A DNA stretch of 9,887 bases from Alistipes sp. UBA928 (lineage in GTDB: Bacteria; Bacteroidota; Bacteroidia; Bacteroidales; Rikenellaceae): positions 2,196 through 12,082 of the forward strand of contig DBDQ01000061.1 in the NCBI GenBank assembly GCA_002293665.1, written 5' to 3'. The notes beneath the pieces were generated by a model. It saw only the letters and a program-made list of their open reading frames with translations, was not told where the DNA came from and ran no database searches. This document shows, in pieces, positions 1 through 6,500 of the stretch (positions are counted from its first letter, which is position 1; the number at the start of each line of letters is the position of its first letter). Made by a program: the position numbers and the translations under genes.

Positions 1-336
1 ATCGCGCAGGTCAAAAAGATGGGCAACATGAAGGAACTCATGTCGATGATCCCCGGAGTGGGCAAGGCGATGAAAGACGTGGAGATTTCGGATGACGTGT
101 TCAAGCAGACCGAGGCGATAATCGGGTCGATGACCCCCGCAGAACGGTCGAATCCGGCGCTTATCAACGCATCGAGGCGTGAGCGTATCGCTCGCGGCAG
201 TGGCACGAGCCTCCCCGACGTCAACCGCCTGATGAAGCAGTTCGAACTGAGCCGCAAGACGATGCGTTCGGCCGTGAGCATGGGCAGCATGAAAAACATG
301 GCCCAGGCAGCAATGCGCGGCCGGGGTCGGCGGTGA
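1..336 (+). CDS. ffh: Signal recognition particle protein Ffh, C-terminal part (5' end outside window)
   Basis: This is the last 111 codons of the signal recognition particle GTPase Ffh, which with 4.5S RNA brings nascent membrane proteins to the FtsY receptor at the inner membrane. The frame is open from base 1, so the gene starts before the window; the NG GTPase domain is missing here. What remains is the methionine-rich M domain: a GNMKELMSMIPGVGKAMKDV stretch (the 'finger loop' side that holds signal sequences), then SMTPAERSNPALINASRRER and IARGSGTS. The SRRxRIAxGSG motif is the 4.5S RNA-binding hallmark of the family. The tail is short and basic (RGRGRR). The TGA stop at 334-336 sits directly against the next gene, suggesting shared transcription. 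The identification is very secure from these motifs. Confidence 0.97.
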   Translation: MAQVKKMGNMKELMSMIPGVGKAMKDVEISDDVFKQTEAIIGSMTPAERSNPALINASRRERIARGSGTSLPDVNRLMKQFELSRKTMRSAVSMGSMKNMAQAAMRGRGRR

Positions 337-338
337 TT

Positions 339-878
339 ATGACGGCTGCGATCAGTATCGGGATAAGGCCCTGGAGGGCCGACGAAACAGTCGACCCTGC
401 GGGATATGCCGCCGACCTCGCCGATCTGGTGCGTTTCGCCGACAACCCGAAAATTGCGCAGTGGCTGACCAATGATTTCCCGAACCCCTATACCGAGGCC
501 GATGGACGGGCGCTCCTCGCATCTGTATCCGGCAAAGAGCCTGTGAACATGTTCGCCATCGAGGTCGACGGGCGCGTCGTTGGGTCGATAAGTATCTATC
601 CGCAGGAGGACATCTATCGCCGGAACGCCGAGTTGGGCTACTGTCTTGCAGAGGAGTATTGGGGACGCGGCATTGTACCCGAAGCGATCCGCCTGATCGT
701 CGAATACGGTTTCCGCACCTTCGACATCGACCGCATCTTTGCCCGTCCTTTCGGCTCAAACGAACGCTCGCAGCGTGTTTTGCAGAAAGCCGGATTCACC
801 CTTGAGGCGAGCTTTGAAGGAACGGTCATGAAAAACGGCCGCCGCGAGGACGAAGTCTACTACGCCATAAGGCAATAA
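339..878 (+). CDS. GNAT family N-acetyltransferase, RimJ/RimL-like
   Basis: This predicted cytoplasmic acetyltransferase uses acetyl-CoA to acetylate an amine; the substrate cannot be told from sequence. Counting from the upstream GTG at 333, the conserved GNAT core runs from about residue 74 (FAIEVDGRVVGSISIYP) through AELGYCLAEEYWGRGIVPEA at 99-118, which contains the acetyl-CoA pyrophosphate-binding motif, to the RIFARPFGSNERSQRVLQKA strand and helix at 134-153. NERSQRVLQKAGF is typical of the Acetyltransf_3 (RimJ/RimL) branch, many of which act on ribosomal proteins or small molecules. I chose the ATG at 339. A GTG at 333 overlaps the ffh stop by four bases (GTGA) and would add two residues, so translational coupling to ffh is possible either way. 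No Shine-Dalgarno sequence is visible. About 180 residues is normal for the family. Confidence 0.92.
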   Translation: MTAAISIGIRPWRADETVDPAGYAADLADLVRFADNPKIAQWLTNDFPNPYTEADGRALLASVSGKEPVNMFAIEVDGRVVGSISIYPQEDIYRRNAELGYCLAEEYWGRGIVPEAIRLIVEYGFRTFDIDRIFARPFGSNERSQRVLQKAGFTLEASFEGTVMKNGRREDEVYYAIRQ

Positions 879-946
879 GCCGACGCGCAGGCCCACCGTC
901 ACAACCCATTGCTACCGCTACTTACACTTGGCCCTTCAAAAAATGA

Positions 947-2284
947 TTACTCGAAGAGCGTGAGGGCCGAGTCGTGGCGGGCGCGTTCGAACGCGCGGTC
1001 GGTCTCGAAGAAGAAGTGTTCCTCGCCGAAGGCGGGCTCCAACTGGTCGAACCACGTTGCCCGCGGATCGTAGCGCGCGAAGAACGGGATGTCGACCCAG
1101 CGCGGATCGCGTCCCTGCAAAAACCTCAGCACGAACACCTTCTCGCCCCACACCCGCGCAACGCCTAACAACTGTATCTTTCCCGGCGTGTCGCTCATGC
1201 TCGGGCCGCGTACCGTGCGGCACACCCCGCTGACACTCCGGTAGGCTTTTCGGAAAATCTCCCAACAGCGCTCCAGCGGCACCTCGAAAAAGTGTTTCGC
1301 CCCCGTGTCCCTCGCCACGAACATGTAGTAGGGTATGCATCCCAAATCGACCTGCCGGCGCCACATTTGCGCCCACACATCGGGCGAGTCGTTGATGTGG
1401 CGCAGCACCGGTGACTGGGTGCGTATCTGCGCCCCAGTGCTCCGTATGCGCCTTATGGCTGCCGCCACGGCTTCGGTCGACAGCTCGACCGGATGGTTGA
1501 AATGGGCCTGGATGGCGAGGTTCTTACCCGCCGCCGCAACCCGTTCGAAAAGGCGCATCAAATCGTCGGAGTCGCTGTCGGTGAGGAAACGATAGGGCCA
1601 GTAGGCGAGCGCCTTTGTGCCGATGCGGATGGTGCGGATGTGTGTGAACTCGGGCGCGAGCAGCGGCTCGATGTACCCGGCGAGCACGGAGGCCGACATT
1701 GTCATAGGGTCGCCGCCGGTGAAAAGTATGTCTGTCACGCCGCGGTGCAGGCGAAGGTAACTCCTCAGCAGGTCACCCTCCTTCATGGCGAACTTGTAGC
1801 CCGTCATCCCCGAGAACTGCGGCCACCGGAAACAGAACGTGCAGTAGGCGTGGCAGGTTTGTCCCTGCGACGGGAAGAAGAGCACCGTTTCGCGGTATTT
1901 GTGCTGCACGCCTTTGAGCCGTATGTCGCCCAGCGTGGGAACGTTGTGCTCCTGGCCGGCGGGGTTGGGGTTGAGCGACAGGCGGATGGCGTCGACGGTC
2001 TCTTTGAGCCTTTCGGGCGGAGCGCCGGTCTCGGTGAGGTGCCTGATCTGGGTGTAGTGCCTTGCGGTGAGGAGCCCACGGCGCGGGAACGTGAGGGTGA
2101 AGATGGGGTCGTCGGGCACGCGGCTCCAGTCGATGAGCTCTTCGGTGACGTAGTTGTTGGTTTTGAAGGGCAGCACCTGCCCAACCACTTCGATGGCCTC
2201 GATGGCTTCGGCGGAGAGTCGGGCGACCTGCGGGATCTGGCGGTAGTTGTGCAGGGAGTAGCCTTGATAGGTTTTCGGTTTCAT
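947..2284 (-). CDS. KamA family radical SAM protein (lysine 2,3-aminomutase-like)
   Basis: This is a predicted [4Fe-4S] radical-SAM enzyme with PLP chemistry, related to lysine 2,3-aminomutase (KamA), which moves an amino group from carbon 2 to carbon 3 of an amino acid. Numbered from the ATG at 2284, the cluster motif CxxxCxxC is C144-C148-C151 (CHAYCTFC), the SAM-contacting TGGDP is 189-193, and the barrel motif HFNHP is 261-265. Asp326 (in ARDTGAKHF) and Asp365 (in SDTPGK) line up with the two aspartates that hold the lysine side chain in clostridial KamA. Lys369 is the likely PLP lysine, but the preceding glycine run of KamA (DAPGGGGK) is shortened to DTPGK. Length (445 residues) fits the family. 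Another ATG at 2308 would add eight residues, but the promoter upstream would start the transcript almost on it, so 2284 is preferred. It stands alone with its own promoter. The substrate is unknown; beta-lysine synthesis is possible but unproven. Confidence 0.88.
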   Translation of the reverse strand: MKPKTYQGYSLHNYRQIPQVARLSAEAIEAIEVVGQVLPFKTNNYVTEELIDWSRVPDDPIFTLTFPRRGLLTARHYTQIRHLTETGAPPERLKETVDAIRLSLNPNPAGQEHNVPTLGDIRLKGVQHKYRETVLFFPSQGQTCHAYCTFCFRWPQFSGMTGYKFAMKEGDLLRSYLRLHRGVTDILFTGGDPMTMSASVLAGYIEPLLAPEFTHIRTIRIGTKALAYWPYRFLTDSDSDDLMRLFERVAAAGKNLAIQAHFNHPVELSTEAVAAAIRRIRSTGAQIRTQSPVLRHINDSPDVWAQMWRRQVDLGCIPYYMFVARDTGAKHFFEVPLERCWEIFRKAYRSVSGVCRTVRGPSMSDTPGKIQLLGVARVWGEKVFVLRFLQGRDPRWVDIPFFARYDPRATWFDQLEPAFGEEHFFFETDRAFERARHDSALTLFE

Positions 2285-2312
2285 GGCAGCAGCTATTTTT
2301 ATCGACATCGGC

Positions 2313-2344
2313 TAAAGATACGAAAAAACTCGTCAATGGCCAAA
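2313..2344 (-). promoter_or_regulatory. Bacteroidetes-type promoter for the KamA-like gene
   Basis: Read on the minus strand, TTTG (2344-2341) is followed after 20 bases by TATCTTTA (2320-2313). This is one base from the Bacteroidetes primary sigma factor -7 consensus TAnnTTTG, with a near-standard spacer. Transcription would begin around 2305-2310. That makes an ATG at 2308 nearly leaderless, while the ATG at 2284 would have a leader of about 20-25 bases with an A-rich stretch (ATAAAAATAG). The match is seen directly; activity is inferred. Confidence 0.6.
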
Positions 2345-2417
2345 GGTTATGTGCAAGAACGGGAGAAAAACGAGCCTCCTGCCAGTTGTGAAAACAAAAC
2401 CGTCGGCAGCCTTTCGA

Positions 2418-3209
2418 TCAGATCGAAACCACAGTCGTTTCGATTCCCATTTCCGACAACTGCTTCCGCATGAGCGGCGAAATGCCCTCGTCGGTGATGA
2501 TCTCGTCTATGTCGGACGTCTCGCAGATCTTGCTGAATCCGATGCGACCGAATTTCATGCTGTCGGCCAGCACCACCACCTTTTGGGCTGTGCGGATCAT
2601 AGTCCGGTTCAGGTTTGCCTCCATCACGTTTGTTGTGGTGAGGCCGAAGTCGGGAGTTATCCCGTCGACCCCGAGGAACAACTTGCTGCAATGAAAGTCG
2701 CGCAACATCTCCTCGGCAGAGTTGCCCACCACCGACATGGAACTCGGCCTCACGAAACCACCCAACTGAATCACCTCGATCTCCCGGTTCTGCGAAAGAA
2801 TGGAGGTGACCTGCAAAGCCGACGTGATCACCGTCAGGCGATCGGAAAAATCGTACAGGCCGCGGGCGAGAAAAGTCATCGTTGTGCCGGAGGCTATGAT
2901 GATCGAGTCGTTGGCGGAGACCATCCGGGCCGCGTGTGCTGCTATGGCTCGCTTCTCGTTCACGTTCTGTTTCTCTTTTTCGTTGACGTGCCGGTCGCTG
3001 ATATAGGGACTGGCCAGGATGGCGCTTCCGTGGGTGCGGTAGAGCTTCTTTTGCTGTTCGAGCGCACTCAGGTCTTTGCGCAGGGTGACTTCCGATACCT
3101 TAAGTCGCTCGGCGAGGGCGCTTACGGAAACGGAACCTTTCTCGAGCAGCAGATCGAGTATCTGTTTATGTCTCTGGGCAAGCCCGGAGATTGTTTCTTC
3201 GTTCGACAT
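2418..3209 (-). CDS. DeoR/GlpR-family transcriptional regulator
   Basis: This is a 263-residue cytoplasmic DNA-binding repressor of the DeoR family, whose members sense phosphorylated sugars or polyols. An N-terminal winged helix-turn-helix covers about residues 12-63 (RHKQILDLLLEKGSVSVSAL, then SEVTLRKDLSALEQQ and RTHGSA, the family wing). The C-terminal DeoRC effector domain shows IIASGTT (104-110, phosphate-binding loop), LGVDGI (179-184), LADSMKFGR (214-222) and ITDEG (239-243), all in the normal order. Length and start are standard for the family. The gene is transcribed away from glpD across a 307-base control region, the classic arrangement for a local regulator. By position it probably controls the glpD-glpT-glpQ-porin operon with glycerol-3-phosphate as inducer, as GlpR does in enterobacteria. 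That role is inferred from context; the DeoR assignment is direct. Confidence 0.94.
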   Translation of the reverse strand: MSNEETISGLAQRHKQILDLLLEKGSVSVSALAERLKVSEVTLRKDLSALEQQKKLYRTHGSAILASPYISDRHVNEKEKQNVNEKRAIAAHAARMVSANDSIIIASGTTMTFLARGLYDFSDRLTVITSALQVTSILSQNREIEVIQLGGFVRPSSMSVVGNSAEEMLRDFHCSKLFLGVDGITPDFGLTTTNVMEANLNRTMIRTAQKVVVLADSMKFGRIGFSKICETSDIDEIITDEGISPLMRKQLSEMGIETTVVSI

Positions 3210-3355
3210 GGCCGATTCGGTCTGGTTAAAAATGAAACATAAAATAGTATAAATCGCAATGTTTTGTAATGCGGCAAAGCCGTTTCTTCATTACTTTTGT
3301 CGTTAAAAGGCAAACAAATTGAGATAATGACCCGATTGTATTTTGCACTTTCGAG

Positions 3356-3377
3356 GCAAATATAGCATGTTATTTGC
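3356..3377. repeat. Perfect 7-bp inverted repeat, candidate regulator site
   Basis: GCAAATA (3356-3362) and TATTTGC (3371-3377) are exact reverse complements separated by eight bases, giving a 22-base dyad of a size typical for a dimeric DNA-binding protein. A second dyad, TTGC-GAATT-GCAA (3374-3386), overlaps its right arm. The site lies about 90 bases upstream of the glpD -33 box, a position that suits an activator. The symmetry is seen directly; the binding protein is unknown. Confidence 0.4.
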
Positions 3378-3438
3378 GAATTGCAATACTTTATCGAAAT
3401 TATTCTTTAGAGTAGCATTTCGAATCGGAACAAATAAA

Positions 3439-3450
3439 GTTTCGAAAAAA
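3439..3450 (+). promoter_or_regulatory. Candidate operator O1 (upstream copy) of the glp operon
   Basis: GTTTCGAAAAAA, containing the 8-bp palindrome TTTCGAAA (3440-3447). An identical 12-base copy lies at 3493-3504. This copy sits 13-24 bases upstream of the -33 box. DeoR-family operators, including enterobacterial GlpR sites, are often built around TTCG/CGAA half-sites, so binding by the divergent DeoR-type protein is a reasonable inference. Confidence 0.5.
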
Positions 3451-3462
3451 CAACAAAAAGGC

Positions 3463-3493
3463 ATTGAAATGAAATTTTATTGCTCTATCTTTG
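3463..3493 (+). promoter_or_regulatory. Bacteroidetes-type promoter of the glpD-glpT-glpQ-porin operon
   Basis: ATTG (3463-3466) as the -33 element, an exact 19-base spacer, and TATCTTTG (3486-3493), a perfect match to the -7 consensus TAnnTTTG. Transcription should start a few bases downstream, near 3497-3502, giving a short leader of about 15-20 bases before the glpD ATG at 3517. This is the strongest promoter seen in the window. The candidate operator at 3493-3504 overlaps its presumed start point. Confidence 0.75.
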
Positions 3494-3504
3494 TTTCGAA
3501 AAAA
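3493..3504 (+). promoter_or_regulatory. Candidate operator O2 (start-site copy) of the glp operon
   Basis: This is the second exact copy of GTTTCGAAAAAA, with its TTTCGAAA core at 3494-3501. It begins on the last base of the -7 box and covers the expected transcription start, so a bound protein would block initiation. Its core is 54 bases from the upstream copy, close to five helical turns, which would place both sites on the same face of the DNA. Confidence 0.5.
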
Positions 3505-3505
3505 T

Positions 3506-3513
3506 AGAGGAGA
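3506..3513 (+). promoter_or_regulatory. Shine-Dalgarno-like site of glpD
   Basis: AGAGGAGA ends three bases before the ATG at 3517. It is a clear purine-rich ribosome-binding site, unlike the other genes here, which have A-rich leaders and no clear site. It supports 3517 as the glpD start. Confidence 0.6.
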
Positions 3514-3516
3514 ATT

Positions 3517-5079
3517 ATGGATCGGAAAAAAATGCTCGAGCGGTTTGCGGAGCAGAGAGGTAAAACGGATGTCATTGTAATAGGAGGCGGCGCGACCGGA
3601 CTCGGGATTGCCGTGGACGCCGCAACGCGGGGGTACGATGTGCTGCTGCTGGAAAAGGCCGATTTTGCAAAAGGGACTTCGAGCAAAAGCACGAAACTTG
3701 TCCACGGCGGGGTTCGCTATTTGCAGAACGGCGACGTGCTGCTCGTCTTGGAGGCGCTTCGCGAACGGGGGTTTATGAAACTCAACGCGCCCCACTTGGT
3801 TAAGGATCAGGCGTTCGTGATCTCGAACTACCGCTGGTGGGATAACCTGCTCTATTTCTGCGGACTGACGCTATACGACATGCTGTCGTTCGGTTTCGGT
3901 TTTGGTCGCAGCCGTTTTATTTCCCCGAGCCGGGTGCTTCGTGAAGTGCCCACCATGAAAAAGAGCGGGCTCAAGGGAGGGATCGTCTACCACGACGGCC
4001 AATTCGACGATTCGCGCATGGCCGTGAATCTGGCGCAGACCGCCGCGGAGCACGGTGCGATCGTGCTCAACAAGGCGGAGGTCACGGGTGTACTGCACGA
4101 CGGCCACGGGGCTGTTCGCGGGGTGCGCTTCACCGATCTGGAGAGCAACCGGCCGATAGAGGTCGAAGCGCCCTGCGTGATCAACGCCTGCGGGGTGTTC
4201 GTGGACGACGTAATGTCGATGGACTCGGCCGACCACCGGCGCATGGTGGCCCCGAGTCAGGGGGTTCACCTGGTCTTCGACAAGAAATTCCTGCCGGGCG
4301 ACCACGCCGTGATGATCCCCAAAACGAGCGACGGGCGGGTACTGTTCGCCGTGCCGTGGCACGACAAGGTGGTGGTGGGCACTACCGACATACCGCGCCC
4401 GAAGGCCGAACTCGAACCCCGGCCGCTGAAAGAAGAGATAGACTTCATTCTCGGCACGGCGGCGCTCTATTTCGCCCATCCGCCCGGGCGCTCGGACATA
4501 CTCTCCGTCTTCGCCGGGCAGCGTCCGCTGGCAGTGCCCAAAAAGGAGAGTAAAAGCACGAAAGAGATTTCGCGCAGCCACAAGATCATAGTTTCGCCCT
4601 CGCGGATGATAACCATCACGGGCGGCAAGTGGACTTCCTACCGCCTGATGGCCGAGGATACAGTCGACCGGGCGATCAAACTCGGACTGCTCCCGAAACA
4701 GCGTTGCGTCACCCGAAAACTGAAAATCCACGGTTACCGCCCGAATCCCGATCTGACCGACCACCTGTATGTATATGGCAGCGACCGCGATGCGATCGTG
4801 GCCCTGGCCGCAAGCGACCCCGCGATGGCCGAGCGGATATCCGACCGCTACCCCTACACGGCCGCCGAGGTCGTTTGGGCCGCGCGGCATGAGATGGCGC
4901 GCGACGTGGAGGATGTGTTGGCCCGCCGGGTACGACTGCTCTATGTCGATGCCGCCGAAGCGATACGGGCCGCTCCGGCAACAGCACGGATTTTGGCTGC
5001 AGAACTTGGCCGCGATCAGGATTGGGTCGACGGGCAGGTGAAAGAGTTTACCGCCCTGGCAAAGCGTTATATTATATAA
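3517..5079 (+). CDS. glpD: Glycerol-3-phosphate dehydrogenase/oxidase (FAD-dependent, GlpD-type)
   Basis: This membrane-associated flavoenzyme oxidises sn-glycerol-3-phosphate to dihydroxyacetone phosphate and passes electrons to quinone. The N-terminal FAD-binding fold has the dinucleotide motif GGGATG at residues 23-28 with the ribose-binding Glu46 (LLLEKADF), followed by GTSSKSTKLVHGGVRYL (53-69), a GlpD/GlpA family signature. TGGKWTSYR at 368-376 is the conserved C-terminal part of the FAD domain. From about residue 400 a helical DAO_C domain follows (AAEVVWAARHEMARDVEDVL). It has no cysteine-rich BFD [2Fe-2S] domain, so it resembles single-subunit GlpD rather than GlpA of the anaerobic GlpABC complex, and no glpB or glpC follows. 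At 520 residues it is of usual length. It is first gene of the operon, with a strong promoter and ribosome-binding site. In an anaerobic host electrons would probably go to menaquinone and fumarate reductase (inferred). Confidence 0.96.
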   Translation: MDRKKMLERFAEQRGKTDVIVIGGGATGLGIAVDAATRGYDVLLLEKADFAKGTSSKSTKLVHGGVRYLQNGDVLLVLEALRERGFMKLNAPHLVKDQAFVISNYRWWDNLLYFCGLTLYDMLSFGFGFGRSRFISPSRVLREVPTMKKSGLKGGIVYHDGQFDDSRMAVNLAQTAAEHGAIVLNKAEVTGVLHDGHGAVRGVRFTDLESNRPIEVEAPCVINACGVFVDDVMSMDSADHRRMVAPSQGVHLVFDKKFLPGDHAVMIPKTSDGRVLFAVPWHDKVVVGTTDIPRPKAELEPRPLKEEIDFILGTAALYFAHPPGRSDILSVFAGQRPLAVPKKESKSTKEISRSHKIIVSPSRMITITGGKWTSYRLMAEDTVDRAIKLGLLPKQRCVTRKLKIHGYRPNPDLTDHLYVYGSDRDAIVALAASDPAMAERISDRYPYTAAEVVWAARHEMARDVEDVLARRVRLLYVDAAEAIRAAPATARILAAELGRDQDWVDGQVKEFTALAKRYII

Positions 5080-5134
5080 GGGTATAATAACGAAAACGGT
5101 CGTACTGCGACATAAACCTAAAACAATTAAGAAT

Positions 5135-6493
5135 ATGTGGAAATTTCTAAGACCAGAACCACACAAGCCTCTGCTTCCGAAGGAGGAGATAGATGCACAA
5201 TACACCCGGTTGCGCTGGCAGGTTTTTATCGGGATTTTCGTAGGGTATGCCGGTTATTACCTCGTTCGCAAAAACTTTACGCTGGCCATGCCCTATCTGA
5301 TCGACGAGGGGTTCGACAAGGGGGCGCTCGGAGTGGCGCTCTCGGCCAACGCCATTGCCTACGGGCTGTCGAAATTCCTGATGGGCGGGGTGTCCGACCG
5401 CAGCAGCGCTCGCAAGTTCCTGCCGCTGGGGCTTATCCTCTCGGCTCTGGCGACGGTCTTCATGGGAACCCGGGCCGGTGTTTCGACGATCGCCATGATG
5501 TTTATCATGCAATTTATGATCGGTTGGTTCCAGGGCATGGGATGGCCTCCGAGCGGACGGGTGATGACCCACTGGTTTTCGCTGCGCGAACGGGGTACCA
5601 AAATGTCGATCTGGAACGTGGCCCACAACGTGGGCGGAGGATTGTTGGGGCCCATGGCGGCCTACGGGGTGATCTGGTTCGGGGGATGGCAGGCAGGGAT
5701 ATTCTGGTTCCCGGCGGCCGTGGCGGTAATTATAGCCGTGCTGGCCTGGCTGACGGTGCGTGATACACCGCAGTCGTGCGGCCTGCCTCCGATCGAGCAG
5801 TACCACAACGACTATCCCAAGAACTACAACAAGGATTCCGAAAAAGAGCTTTCGGCACGGGAGATATTCTTCAAATACGTGCTCAACAACAAAACTCTTT
5901 GGTACATCGCCATTGCCAACGCCTTCATCTACCTGGTACGCTACGGGGTGCTCGACTGGGCGCCGACCTATCTGAGCGACGTGAAGGGCTACGACATCAA
6001 AAGCGTGGGCTGGGCCTACTCGGCCTACGAATTCGCGGCCATTCCAGGCACGATCATCTGCGGCTGGATTAGCGACAAAGTGTTCAAAGGACGCCGGGCC
6101 ATCACGACGATGATCTACATGGCGCTCGTGGCCGTCTTCGTGGTCATCTACTGGCAGAACCGAGGCAGCATAATGCTCGACAGCATCTCGCTGATTGCCA
6201 TCGGCTTCCTGATCTATGGGCCGGTGATGCTCATCGGCGTGCAGGCGCTCGATCTCGCCCCGAAAAAGGCCGCCGGCACCGCAGCCGGGCTGACGGGATT
6301 CTTCGGCTACTTCTTCGGCACGGCCATCCTGGCCAACATCGTGATGGGCTACGTGGTCGAAACACTGGGGTGGGATTACGGCTTCATCATCCTGCTCGCC
6401 GCCTGCGCATTGTCGCTCCTCTTCGTGGGATTCACGTACAAAGACGAAAAATATCTTCTTAAACGAACAAAAATCGAAACGGATCAAAATTAA
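5135..6493 (+). CDS. glpT: Glycerol-3-phosphate transporter GlpT (MFS antiporter)
   Basis: This inner-membrane major-facilitator antiporter exchanges external glycerol-3-phosphate for internal phosphate. The 452-residue protein tracks Escherichia coli GlpT along its whole length: PHKPLLPKEEID near the N-terminus, YYLVRKNFTLAMPYL, SDRSSARKFLPLGLIL, WFQGMGWPPSGR, RDTPQSCGLPPIE before the central loop, LWYIAIANAFIYLVRYGVLDW and IYGPVMLIG...LAPKKAAGTAAG. Arg45 and Arg269, the substrate-binding pair in E. coli GlpT, fall at the same numbers here, and His164 matches its His165. This favours GlpT over the hexose-phosphate relatives UhpT and UhpC. Twelve membrane segments are expected. It begins 55 bases after glpD with an A-rich leader and no promoter match between, and ends seven bases before glpQ, so it is co-transcribed. 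Confidence 0.96.
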   Translation: MWKFLRPEPHKPLLPKEEIDAQYTRLRWQVFIGIFVGYAGYYLVRKNFTLAMPYLIDEGFDKGALGVALSANAIAYGLSKFLMGGVSDRSSARKFLPLGLILSALATVFMGTRAGVSTIAMMFIMQFMIGWFQGMGWPPSGRVMTHWFSLRERGTKMSIWNVAHNVGGGLLGPMAAYGVIWFGGWQAGIFWFPAAVAVIIAVLAWLTVRDTPQSCGLPPIEQYHNDYPKNYNKDSEKELSAREIFFKYVLNNKTLWYIAIANAFIYLVRYGVLDWAPTYLSDVKGYDIKSVGWAYSAYEFAAIPGTIICGWISDKVFKGRRAITTMIYMALVAVFVVIYWQNRGSIMLDSISLIAIGFLIYGPVMLIGVQALDLAPKKAAGTAAGLTGFFGYFFGTAILANIVMGYVVETLGWDYGFIILLAACALSLLFVGFTYKDEKYLLKRTKIETDQN

Positions 6494-6500
6494 TTCAGCT

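Larger units (their letters stand above)
3210..3516. promoter_or_regulatory. Divergent control region between the DeoR-family regulator and glpD
   Basis: This 307-base stretch has no credible gene and is much richer in A and T than the coding DNA on either side. It holds a strong plus-strand promoter (3463-3493), a duplicated 12-base element bracketing it, further TCGA-containing sites (TTTCGA at 3349-3354, TATCGAAA at 3392-3399 region, TTTCGAA at 3418-3424), a perfect 7-bp dyad at 3356-3377 and an overlapping TTGC/GCAA dyad at 3374-3386. A second perfect -7 match (TACTTTTG, 3292-3299) lacks a well-spaced -33 partner. I found no convincing promoter for the minus-strand regulator; TATGTTTC (3241-3234) is the closest -7 candidate but lacks a spaced upstream box. 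Confidence 0.7.

Noticed and set aside
879..946. Convergent gap between the GNAT gene and the KamA-like gene as a bidirectional terminator
   Set aside because: I found no inverted repeat of useful length in these 68 bases.
2345..2417. Possible terminator after the DeoR-family gene: GCTGCC pairing with GGCAGG, followed on the minus strand by a run of five T
   Set aside because: The stem is only about six pairs with a loop of about 20 bases, and the T-run is not adjacent to the stem, so it is too weak to call.
1493..2473. Long plus-strand open frame of 326 codons opposite the KamA-like gene
   Set aside because: It is antisense to a gene with clear radical-SAM motifs and has a composition typical of a GC-rich shadow frame; no domain is recognisable.
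3234..3260. Minus-strand promoter for the DeoR-family regulator gene using TATGTTTC (3241-3234)
   Set aside because: The last base of the -7 motif is wrong and the nearest ATTG (3260-3257) leaves only a 15-base spacer.
3517..5079. GlpA subunit of an anaerobic GlpABC complex
   Set aside because: No cysteine-rich BFD-like C-terminal domain and no glpB or glpC follow; the C-terminus is the DAO_C type of single-subunit GlpD.
3871..5205. 444-codon minus-strand frame opposite glpD
   Set aside because: It is the antisense shadow of a confidently identified enzyme gene, with no recognisable domain; similar long antisense frames lie opposite glpT, glpQ and the porin gene.
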